Assembly (NCBI GenBank): GCA_035281745.1
Contig: DATEDI010000022.1
Span: 194,268 to 258,267 of the forward strand
Reading direction: 5' to 3'
Length of the DNA: 64,000 bases
From: 66-474 sp035281745
GTDB lineage: Bacteria; Pseudomonadota; Gammaproteobacteria; Xanthomonadales; Rhodanobacteraceae
The notes below the pieces were generated by a model. That model searched no databases, was not told where the DNA came from, and saw only the letters and a program-made list of their open reading frames with translations. Both the position numbers and the translations under genes were made by a program. Positions 16,957 to 24,088 of the stretch are shown in pieces. Position 1 is the first letter of the stretch; each line of letters opens with the position of its first letter.

Positions 16957-17838
16957 ATGCCGAAAATCGATCCATCGCACCCCGAAGTCGAGTCCTTCTT
17001 CCACAAGGACACCGGCAGTTGGACCCACGTCGTCCACGACGGTGAAGCCGGCGTGATCATCGACCCGGTACTCGATTACGAGGCGGCGTCCGCGCGCACG
17101 GCGACGGCCAGTGCCGATGCGGTGCTCGCGTTCGTGCGGCAGCGCGGTTTCCGGATCGCGTGGGTTCTCGAAACCCACGCACATGCCGATCACCTGAGCG
17201 CGGCCGGCTACCTGCACGATGCACTCGGTGCGCCCATCGCGATCGGGCGCGGCATCGTCGAAGTGCAGGCGCATTTCAAGCAGGTGTTCGGTCTGGGCGA
17301 CGACTTCACCGCCGACGGCAGCCAGTTCGATTGCCTGCTCGATGATGGCGAAGCATTGCCGGTCGGCTCCTTCCGCGTGCGCGCGATGGCCACGCCCGGC
17401 CATACCCGCGACGGCCTCACGTATGTCGCGGGCGATGCCGCCTTCATCGGCGACACGCTGTTCGCGCCCGACATCGGCACCGCGCGCTGCGATTTTCCGG
17501 GCGGCGATGCGACGCAGTTGTACGCTTCGATTCGCCGCATCCTTGCATTGCCGGAAGCCACGCGATTGTTCCTGTGTCACGACTATCCGCCGCCCGCACG
17601 CGCGGCCTGGCGCGAAACCACGATCGCCTGCGAGGCGCGGGAGAACGTGCAAATCGGCGGTGACGTCGGTGAAACCGATTTCGTTGCGAAGCGCCACGCG
17701 CGCGACGCGACACTGCCGGTGCCGCGTTTGTTGCTGCCCGCGCTGCAGGTCAACATCCGCGGCGGACGCTTGCCGCCCGCGGACACCGATGGACATCGCT
17801 ATCTGCGCCTGCCGCTGGATTGCATTGGAGCGCACTGA
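16957..17838 (+). CDS. MBL-fold hydrolase, persulfide dioxygenase (ETHE1/Blh)-like
   Basis: Cytoplasmic metallo-beta-lactamase-fold protein of 293 residues. Metal ligands lie in THAHADHLSAAGYL (HxHxDH), PGHTRDGLTYV, GDTLFAPDIGTARCD and LCHDY. The long ETHE1-type insertion GTARCDFPGGDATQLYASI separates it from glyoxalase II. ETHE1 enzymes oxidise glutathione persulfide to sulfite with a single iron; the Blh subgroup often pairs with rhodanese or a BigR repressor, but neither is next to this gene. It has a GGGGAGAG ribosome binding site. A small ABM-like gene precedes it. Substrate assignment is inferred from family resemblance. Confidence 0.85.
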   Translation: MPKIDPSHPEVESFFHKDTGSWTHVVHDGEAGVIIDPVLDYEAASARTATASADAVLAFVRQRGFRIAWVLETHAHADHLSAAGYLHDALGAPIAIGRGIVEVQAHFKQVFGLGDDFTADGSQFDCLLDDGEALPVGSFRVRAMATPGHTRDGLTYVAGDAAFIGDTLFAPDIGTARCDFPGGDATQLYASIRRILALPEATRLFLCHDYPPPARAAWRETTIACEARENVQIGGDVGETDFVAKRHARDATLPVPRLLLPALQVNIRGGRLPPADTDGHRYLRLPLDCIGAH

Positions 17839-17896
17839 TCCGAACCGGCATCGCTTCGGCTCGCGATTGCACGGGGCAGTGACATCACCGACCGCA

Positions 17897-19078
17897 TCAG
17901 CGCGGCGAGTAACGCAATCCGATGGCGCAGGCGAGCGAAGCCAGCGTCACCAGCACGATCGCGAATACCCGGTGCGCGTTCACCGGACCCAGCGGCAGCG
18001 ACAACAAACCGACCCCGATCACCGGCAGCGAATTGGCGCTGTAACAGACCAGCAGGTAACTCGACACGAGTTCCGCGCGCTGCCGTTCCGGCGCGATCTC
18101 GTTGACGATCTGCAGGCTGCCGCGATAACCCAGTGCCATCGCCGCGCCGGTGAGGAGCGTGGCCAATATCAGCAGCGTCATCGAATGCAGCGCTTCGGCC
18201 AGCGTGAGCGATCCGAGGCCCACCCACAACAGCGCCAATGCCGCGAGCATCGCCTTGCGCCCGCGCAGCGCACGCGTCAGCACCGCGGTGGCGGCACCGC
18301 AGGCGAAAAACAGGGCCACGATGCCGCCGACGATTAGCGGTGCACCCTGATGCAGGCTGCGCGTCAACATCTCCGGTGCCAGCGCGGCATAGAAACCGCC
18401 CAGGGCGAATGCCGCGAATGCCATTGCCGCGGGCGCCACGAAGGCAAGGCGCAGTTCGCGCGGCACGCCGATGCGCGGGCGCAGTTCGAGTTCGGCTGTT
18501 GACCGCACGGGTTGTTGCACGGTTTCCTTCACCGAATACAGTGCTGCGAATATCGCGATCAGCAACAGCAGGAAAGCGAGGTACGGCAGGCGTAGCGGCC
18601 AAGGCGCAAACTGCGCAAGGATGCCGGCGAGCAGGGCACCGAATGCCAGCCCGCCCAGATTGGCGGCGCTCGCCACGACCGCGGCGCGCACCCGGTCGCC
18701 GCGCGGTTCCAGTTCCGCGATCCATGCGGTCAGCGCGCCCGCGCCCAATCCCGCCGCAAAGCCATTGAGGACGCGGGCGGGAAACAGCCACGCCACACTG
18801 TTTGCAAAGAGAAACAGCAGCGCACTGAAGAAGGTGATGCCGGTCGCGATCAGCGTGGCGGGGCGACGGCCGATCTGGTCGGAAAGCCGGCCGAAGAAAA
18901 ACAGCACGGCGAGGTTGCCGATCACGTACACCGCGTAGACCGCGGTGACGATCAGTTCCGAGAAATGGAATTGCCGTCTATAGAGCGGATACAACGGCGT
19001 CAGCAATGTGCTGCCGACATATAGCAGGCCGATACCGGCTGCCGCGATCCACATCGGGCGTTGCGTGCTTCCGTGCAT
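17897..19078 (-). CDS. MFS transporter
   Basis: Inner-membrane permease of 393 residues with about 12 predicted helices. The loop between helices 2 and 3 reads GRLSDQIGRRPATL, the MFS signature, and the equivalent half-way site between helices 8 and 9 reads TRALRGRKAML. The start at 19078 (MHGSTQRPMW) places the first helix at about residue 10; upstream in-frame ATGs at 19129 and 19192 would add a charged extension that the family lacks. The substrate cannot be told; drug/sugar-efflux groups have this size. It ends 59 bases from the convergent MBL hydrolase. Confidence 0.88.
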   Translation of the reverse strand: MHGSTQRPMWIAAAGIGLLYVGSTLLTPLYPLYRRQFHFSELIVTAVYAVYVIGNLAVLFFFGRLSDQIGRRPATLIATGITFFSALLFLFANSVAWLFPARVLNGFAAGLGAGALTAWIAELEPRGDRVRAAVVASAANLGGLAFGALLAGILAQFAPWPLRLPYLAFLLLLIAIFAALYSVKETVQQPVRSTAELELRPRIGVPRELRLAFVAPAAMAFAAFALGGFYAALAPEMLTRSLHQGAPLIVGGIVALFFACGAATAVLTRALRGRKAMLAALALLWVGLGSLTLAEALHSMTLLILATLLTGAAMALGYRGSLQIVNEIAPERQRAELVSSYLLVCYSANSLPVIGVGLLSLPLGPVNAHRVFAIVLVTLASLACAIGLRYSPR

Positions 19079-19268
19079 GCGTCGCGTCTTCGTTCCTGCG
19101 CGAGATTCGATCAGCGTATCAGCGTCCATGAGACGAAGATGCCGGAACCACCGCTTGCATGCTTCGCCAATGATCAAAGCATGCATGTGCAACCCGCGGC
19201 ACGTGACGCCGTCCTTGTTGGCTGCAGGCTGCTAGAGTCGGCGGTGTCGTAGGTTTGCGGAGCGCATC

Positions 19269-20144
19269 ATGCCCATTTCCCACGCGTGGCTGTTGGCGCT
19301 GGGTTTCGCCACGTTGGGCCTCGTCGCTCATCCCGCTCACGCTGCCGACGCGTTGCGCGTGATGACCTTCAACGTGCGCCTGCCGATGGCGTCCGACGGA
19401 CCGGAACGTTGGGAGGCCCGCCGCGATCTGTTCGTGGAGACGATCCGCGAGCAGCATCCGGACGTGTTCGGCACGCAGGAGTTGTACAAGCGCCAGGGCG
19501 ACTACGTCGTCGCCAAGCTGCCGGAGTACGCCTGGTTCGGGATGGGTCGCAAGGGCGGCGACGGCGACGAACACATGGGCGTGTTCTACCGCCGCGACGC
19601 ATTCCGCGTGCTCGACTCCGGCAACTTCTGGCTATCCGGCACGCCGGACGTGCCGGGCAGCATTTCGTGGGGAACGCTGTTCCCGCGCATGGTCACGTGG
19701 GCGCGCTTCCAGCGGAAGGACGACGGCCGCACCTTCATCCTGTTCGACACGCACCTCCCTTATCGTGAATCGGACGATGTGGCGCGCGAAAAAGGTGCCG
19801 CGGTGATCCTGAAGCGCATCGCGGAACTGCCGGCCGACGAACCGTTCGTTCTGACCGGTGACTTCAACACCACGCCGGACAGCAAGGTCCACGCGATGCT
19901 GACGCAGCATTTGCAGGACGCGTGGCTGGTCGCGCCGCAGCGCAGCGGACCCGACGAGACTTTCCACAACTTCACCGGCAGCCCCACCGAGCGGATCGAC
20001 TGGATTCTGGTGCGCGGCTTTCGCGTCGAGAACGTCCGCACCGTGACCACGCACGCGGGCAAGCTTTATCCGTCCGACCATTTTCCGGTGCTGGCGGATC
20101 TGCAGTGGCCGAATGGCGCGCATCCGAAGGCAGGCAAGCCGTAA
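19269..20144 (+). CDS. Secreted endonuclease/exonuclease/phosphatase family protein
   Basis: EEP-fold hydrolase of 291 residues with a signal peptide (about 1-26, ending AHA). Family motifs: VMTFNVRLPMASDG at the start, GTQELYKRQ carrying the metal-binding Glu, LFDTHLPYRESDDVA with the central His, TGDFNTTPDS with the Asp-Phe-Asn, RIDWILVRGF and the terminal PSDHFPVLADL with the catalytic His. These fit secreted nucleases or phosphodiesterases of the DNase I/synaptojanin clan; the actual substrate (DNA, phosphoinositide or sugar phosphate) is unknown. It stands alone and is divergent from the MFS gene. Confidence 0.88.
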   Translation: MPISHAWLLALGFATLGLVAHPAHAADALRVMTFNVRLPMASDGPERWEARRDLFVETIREQHPDVFGTQELYKRQGDYVVAKLPEYAWFGMGRKGGDGDEHMGVFYRRDAFRVLDSGNFWLSGTPDVPGSISWGTLFPRMVTWARFQRKDDGRTFILFDTHLPYRESDDVAREKGAAVILKRIAELPADEPFVLTGDFNTTPDSKVHAMLTQHLQDAWLVAPQRSGPDETFHNFTGSPTERIDWILVRGFRVENVRTVTTHAGKLYPSDHFPVLADLQWPNGAHPKAGKP

Positions 20145-20229
20145 AGACCGTTTGGGCTAACGCCGGCAGACCGCAAGACGCGTCCGGCGCGGTGTACTGG
20201 CGCGCTGCCGATGCGTGACGTGGCACCGC

Positions 20230-20799
20230 TCAATGCAGGTGCGCAAACAACATGGCGATGTAAGCGCCCAGCCCGATCACCGCCAGTGGCGCCAGCAACT
20301 TGTGGTACCACTCGCGCGCGCTCAACGCACCGATCGCCGAACCGGCTGCGAACGCCAACTGGAAACCCAGGTCCAGCCGCTCCGGCCACGCGTTCGCCAA
20401 TACCCGCACCTTGACGATGCTGCACGCGAGCAACAGCACCAGCATGGTGAAGAACCAGCGGTGGTGGGCGTAATAGTGCTCGCGCAGATCCACGCCTCGT
20501 TCGCTCGTGACGTCCGGCAGCACCAAGCCCGCCAGCAGATACAGCGGCACGGTCTGCAGCAGCACCGTGCCGAAATCCAGGAACGTCCAACGCGCAGCGG
20601 GACGCAGGCTCAAATCGAACATCGCCCACCAGACCTGCACGCACAGCAGCAATACCAGCACCGCCCACACCAGCGCCGGCCAGTACACGCGCACCCGCGA
20701 ACGCGCCAGCATCAGGCCCCGGAATCCCTGCAGCACTTGCGTCACCGCCAGGCCGACGATGATCGAAATCGGGACCGAGAGATAGCTGAAGGCGTCCAT
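20230..20799 (-). CDS. Hypothetical multi-pass membrane protein
   Basis: This 189-residue protein has about six predicted helices (6-26, 40-60, 74-94, 110-130, 143-160 and 166-186). Charged loops carry LARSRVRVYW and VTSERGVDLREHYYAHHRWF, the latter with two adjacent His. The N-terminus MDAFSYLSVPISIIVGLAV and this layout resemble hypothetical proteins widespread in Xanthomonadales, but no named domain can be assigned. Its stop converges on the EEP gene at 85 bases. Base composition matches neighbours. Confidence 0.75.
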   Translation of the reverse strand: MDAFSYLSVPISIIVGLAVTQVLQGFRGLMLARSRVRVYWPALVWAVLVLLLCVQVWWAMFDLSLRPAARWTFLDFGTVLLQTVPLYLLAGLVLPDVTSERGVDLREHYYAHHRWFFTMLVLLLACSIVKVRVLANAWPERLDLGFQLAFAAGSAIGALSAREWYHKLLAPLAVIGLGAYIAMLFAHLH

Positions 20800-21023
20800 G
20801 TGCGCGCCGCGTTGAAAACAGGCGCGCAGGATACGCGATCAGGACTGCGATTGCGGTCTTGCGGATTGGGATGAGTACCAGCAGCCCATCTCGCAGCCTT
20901 CCATGGTGGTTTGCGGAAAGCGCTCACACGGCGCGAGAGGGTGTTCCGATTGCTACGTGAATCGCTGCAGGCCTGCGCACTTCGCCATGCGGCATCATCA
21001 AATCATCGCAAGCGCATTTCCAG

Positions 21024-21407
21024 TCAACGACGTGACCCGCCTTCATCCGCTTCGGCGTCGGACGGATCTTCTGGCGATACGCCTGCCGCGCCCGCACGCC
21101 GGTCGCGTTCCAGCGCGGCGCGTGCCAGCAGCATCAGCGAGATCGGCGTCGTCACGGTCACGCACACGCCGATCAGGATCACGTGCAATGCCGGTCGGCC
21201 TTCGCCCACCCAGAAGAACACGATGGTTCCGGCCAGCACCAGGTACATCCCGAGCGTGGTGCCCAGCGTCGGTGCGTGCACGCGACGGTAGAACGTGTTG
21301 AGCCGCAGCAGGCCGAACGAACCGATGCATGCCAGCAGCGCGCCGGCGAACACCAGCACGCCGATCACCAGCGCGACCCACGCAGGCATCGCCGCGAGCG
21401 TGTTCAT
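21024..21407 (-). CDS. mnhG: Mrp-type cation/proton antiporter subunit G
   Basis: Last gene of the Mrp-type operon, 127 residues. MnhG/PhaG subunits have three transmembrane helices, seen here at about 12-32, 45-63 and 70-92. The conserved FYRRVHAPTLGTTLGMYLVL lies between the first two, and ITTPISLMLL-type residues (VTTPISLMLLARAALERD) mark the C-terminal part. The polar tail (about 100-127) is longer than in Bacillus MrpG. Its start overlaps the mnhF stop by four bases. The subunit is needed for assembly of the hetero-oligomeric Na+(K+)/H+ antiporter. Confidence 0.93.
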   Translation of the reverse strand: MNTLAAMPAWVALVIGVLVFAGALLACIGSFGLLRLNTFYRRVHAPTLGTTLGMYLVLAGTIVFFWVGEGRPALHVILIGVCVTVTTPISLMLLARAALERDRRAGAAGVSPEDPSDAEADEGGSRR

Positions 21408-21700
21408 TCGATCACCTCACCGCGCAGCAGGAACTTGGCGAACGCGGCGGTGGCCGCGAAACCGAGCAGCGCGATGATCAACCCCGCTTCGATGTACAGG
21501 ATGCTGCCGGTGCGGATGCCGATGGTCAGCAGCAGCAGCATGCCGTCGATGGTCAGCGCGTCCAGCGCGAGCACGCGGTCCGGCGCGCGCGGGCCGCGCA
21601 TCATGCGGATGATGGCCATGCCCATGCCCAGCAACAGCAGGAACTGGGCAGCGAGGATGGCGGCGGTCGCGAGGCTGGCGGTCATCGAAAGGGACGTCAT
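21404..21700 (-). CDS. mnhF: Mrp-type cation/proton antiporter subunit F
   Basis: This 98-residue membrane protein has three helices (about 8-31, 46-63 and 66-90). The family motif RGPRAPDRVLALDALT sits between helices 1 and 2, and the last helix contains YIEAGLIIALLGFAATAAFAK. The start at 21700 (MTSLSM) overlaps the mnhE stop by four bases (ATGA); a second in-frame ATG at 21685 is possible but would break that coupling. MnhF is a small structural subunit of the antiporter complex. Confidence 0.92.
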   Translation of the reverse strand: MTSLSMTASLATAAILAAQFLLLLGMGMAIIRMMRGPRAPDRVLALDALTIDGMLLLLTIGIRTGSILYIEAGLIIALLGFAATAAFAKFLLRGEVIE

Positions 21701-22182
21701 CGGAAAATCCGCAGCAACGGCTGCTCGTAGCGGCGCTTGATGTGGGCGATCCAGGTGGCTTCGTCGACCAGGTCGAGCACGTGGATCACCAGCACGCGGT
21801 GCAGCGAATCGTGGCTGACCCAGATGGTGCCCGGCGTCGCGGTGATGATGCAGGCCAGCAGCGTCAGCGCGTACGGATGGGTCATCTCCAGCGGGATCGT
21901 GACGAACCCGGAGCTGGCGCGCGACCGCGGCGAAACAATGATTCCCGCTACCGCGATGTTCGAGCGAACGATGTCGCCGAACACCCGCGCAAGCAGCATC
22001 AGCAAGGTTCCGAGGCTGCGCACGCGTACCCGCGGCAGGTCCAACTTGCCGAGTGCCCAGGACAGCGCGAGTGCCAGCACGATCCCGAGCACGATCGTCG
22101 ACGCGGCGAGACTTTGCTGCAGCAGCAGCCAAGCCACCAGCAGCCACAGCGCGAACCACGGGTGCGGTAGCCAGCGCGTCAT
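21697..22182 (-). CDS. mnhE: Mrp-type cation/proton antiporter subunit E
   Basis: This 161-residue protein has two N-terminal helices (about 8-28 and 29-45), a hydrophobic segment at about 58-72 and a cytoplasmic alpha/beta domain. Family residues are seen in FVTIPLEMTHPYALTLLACI, TPGTIWVSHD and HVLDLVDEATW. The start at 22182 overlaps the mnhD stop by four bases. MnhE is a conserved non-proton-pumping component that stabilises the complex. The C-terminal YEQPLLRIFR is basic. Confidence 0.92.
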   Translation of the reverse strand: MTRWLPHPWFALWLLVAWLLLQQSLAASTIVLGIVLALALSWALGKLDLPRVRVRSLGTLLMLLARVFGDIVRSNIAVAGIIVSPRSRASSGFVTIPLEMTHPYALTLLACIITATPGTIWVSHDSLHRVLVIHVLDLVDEATWIAHIKRRYEQPLLRIFR

Positions 22183-23753
22183 GGCCGGGTCTCCGCAGGC
22201 TCGCCCATCACCGCGTGGATGTAATGCCCGGGCGCATGGATTTGTCGCGCGGTGGCCGACAAATAGTTCCACGGCGCGGCGACCACGAAGGTGAGTACGA
22301 GGCAGATGCCGAGCAGCGTGACCACGGAAATCGTCTCGCCCGGTTCGACGCGCGGGAATTCCCAGTCGTCGTCGGCCCAGAAGATCTGGATGCCGGCCCG
22401 CGCCATCGCGATCACCGTGCACAGGCCCGCCGCAATCGTCAGTGCGAACAACAAGGCGGCGCCGAAGCCGTGCTCCAGCATCGGTGCGAGCAAGGCGAAC
22501 TTGGCGACGAAACCGGAGAGCGGCGGCAGTCCCGCCAGCAGCAAGCCGCACGCAAGGAAACACGCGGCGAGGATCACGACCGGCGCCGGACTCGTCACCC
22601 GCCGTTCGTCCTCGGCTGCGAACAACGCGTCGACGGCGGGATCGTAAGATTCCAGTTGCGCCGTGCCTTCGGGGACTTCGCGCGGGACGACCAGGCCGGC
22701 CAGCAGGAAGAACGCGGCGATCCCGAGCACGGAAACCACGAGGTACGCCAGCGCGCCCGCGGTCACCGCCGGACTGTGCAGCGCGACCGCGCCCAGCAGC
22801 GTCCCCGAGGACACCAGCACGCAGTACGCCGCGAGCTTGCCCAGCTCGCGCGCGCCCAGCATGCCGATGCTGCCGACCACCAAGGTGATGATGCCGAGCC
22901 ACAGCAGCCATTCGCTGCCGAAGTGCATCGACGCCGCGCCCGCATCGGCGCCGAACAGCAACAAGCTGAGGCGCAGGATCACGTAGATGCCGAGCTTGGT
23001 CATCGCCGCGAACAGCGCCGCGACTGGCGGAATCGCGGCCGCGTACGTGCGCGGCAACCAGAAGCCCACCGGCCAGACCGCGGCCTTGATCAGGAAGGCC
23101 AAGCCCAGCAGCGCCGCGCCCGCATGCATCAGTGCGCGCGGCGTGCCGGTGAGGCCGGGAATCAGATGCGCCAGCACCGCCATGTTCAAGGTGCCGGTGA
23201 CGCCGAAAATCAGGCCGACGCCGATCAGGAACAGCATCGAGGCCGTCAGGTTGATCGCGATGTAGTGCAGGCCGGCGCCGACCCGGCGCGCACCGGAGCC
23301 GTGCAGCGCCAAGCCGTAGGACGCGGCCAGCAACACTTCGAAAAACACGAACAGGTTGAACAGGTCGCCGGTCAGGAACGCGCCGTTGTAGCCCACCAGC
23401 AACAACTGCACGAGCGGCTGGAAATGCGGGCCCATGCGCTGCCAGCGGCCGAGTGCGTAAGGCAACACCGCGAGTGCCAACACCGCAGTGAGCAACAGCA
23501 TCAACGCCGACAGGCGGTCGACCACCAGCACGATCGCGAATCGCGCGGGCCAATTGCCGAGGTTGTACACCAGCGTCGTGCCGTCGCCGCTCGACGCCGA
23601 CATCATCAGCCTGGCGGCGACAGCCACCAGCGCGAGGCACGACAGCAAACTCAGGCTGGTGCGGAGGCGTCGCAAGCGGATGCCTAGCAATACCTGAATC
23701 GCCGCGGCGATGAGCGGAATCAGGATCGGTGCGATCGCGAGCGCGTCGTTCAT
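22179..23753 (-). CDS. mnhD: Mrp-type cation/proton antiporter subunit D
   Basis: This 524-residue polytopic protein is homologous to the NuoM/NuoN proton-channel subunits of complex I. About 14 helices are predicted. The conserved Glu near residue 133 lies in FNLFVFFEVLLAASYGLAL, and the Lys of the central channel lies in GLAFLIKAAVWPVGFWLP. The conserved His/Lys region follows in PVAALFAAMTKLGIYVILR. The C-terminal stretch of the protein (HAPGHYIHAVMGEPAETRP) is soluble. The start at 23753 (MNDALAIAP) overlaps the mnhC stop by four bases. Together with AB it forms the likely ion-translocating part. Confidence 0.95.
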   Translation of the reverse strand: MNDALAIAPILIPLIAAAIQVLLGIRLRRLRTSLSLLSCLALVAVAARLMMSASSGDGTTLVYNLGNWPARFAIVLVVDRLSALMLLLTAVLALAVLPYALGRWQRMGPHFQPLVQLLLVGYNGAFLTGDLFNLFVFFEVLLAASYGLALHGSGARRVGAGLHYIAINLTASMLFLIGVGLIFGVTGTLNMAVLAHLIPGLTGTPRALMHAGAALLGLAFLIKAAVWPVGFWLPRTYAAAIPPVAALFAAMTKLGIYVILRLSLLLFGADAGAASMHFGSEWLLWLGIITLVVGSIGMLGARELGKLAAYCVLVSSGTLLGAVALHSPAVTAGALAYLVVSVLGIAAFFLLAGLVVPREVPEGTAQLESYDPAVDALFAAEDERRVTSPAPVVILAACFLACGLLLAGLPPLSGFVAKFALLAPMLEHGFGAALLFALTIAAGLCTVIAMARAGIQIFWADDDWEFPRVEPGETISVVTLLGICLVLTFVVAAPWNYLSATARQIHAPGHYIHAVMGEPAETRP

Positions 23754-24088
23754 GGCGTGCCGTCCTCGCCGTCGACGTGGTCGTTGCCGGCGAGGCCACG
23801 CGACGTCAGCAGCACCACCAGGAACAACGCCGTGGTCGCGAAACCGATCACGATCGCGGTCAGCACCAGCGCCTGCGCCAGCGGATCGGCGTAACGCGAC
23901 GGATCGATGGCGGCGCCAAGCACCGGATCGGCGCCAACGCGAAGACCGCCGATCGAGAAGATGAAGAGGTTCACCGCGTAGGAAATCAGCGTGAGGCCGA
24001 TGATTACCTGGAAGGTGCGCGGACGCAGCAGCAGCCACACGCCCGAGCCCGCGAGGGCGCCGATCGCGATCGCGAGTACGGCCTCCAT
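23750..24088 (-). CDS. mnhC: Mrp-type cation/proton antiporter subunit C
   Basis: This 112-residue protein is homologous to NuoK, with three helices (about 3-21, 27-48 and 72-96). The segment RTFQVIIGLTLISYAVNLFI and the loop DPSRYADPLAQALVLTAIVI are typical of MnhC/PhaC. The start at 24088 shares one base with the AB stop (TGATG), so re-initiation of ribosomes is expected. The subunit likely lines the central ion path with D. Confidence 0.94.
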   Translation of the reverse strand: MEAVLAIAIGALAGSGVWLLLRPRTFQVIIGLTLISYAVNLFIFSIGGLRVGADPVLGAAIDPSRYADPLAQALVLTAIVIGFATTALFLVVLLTSRGLAGNDHVDGEDGTP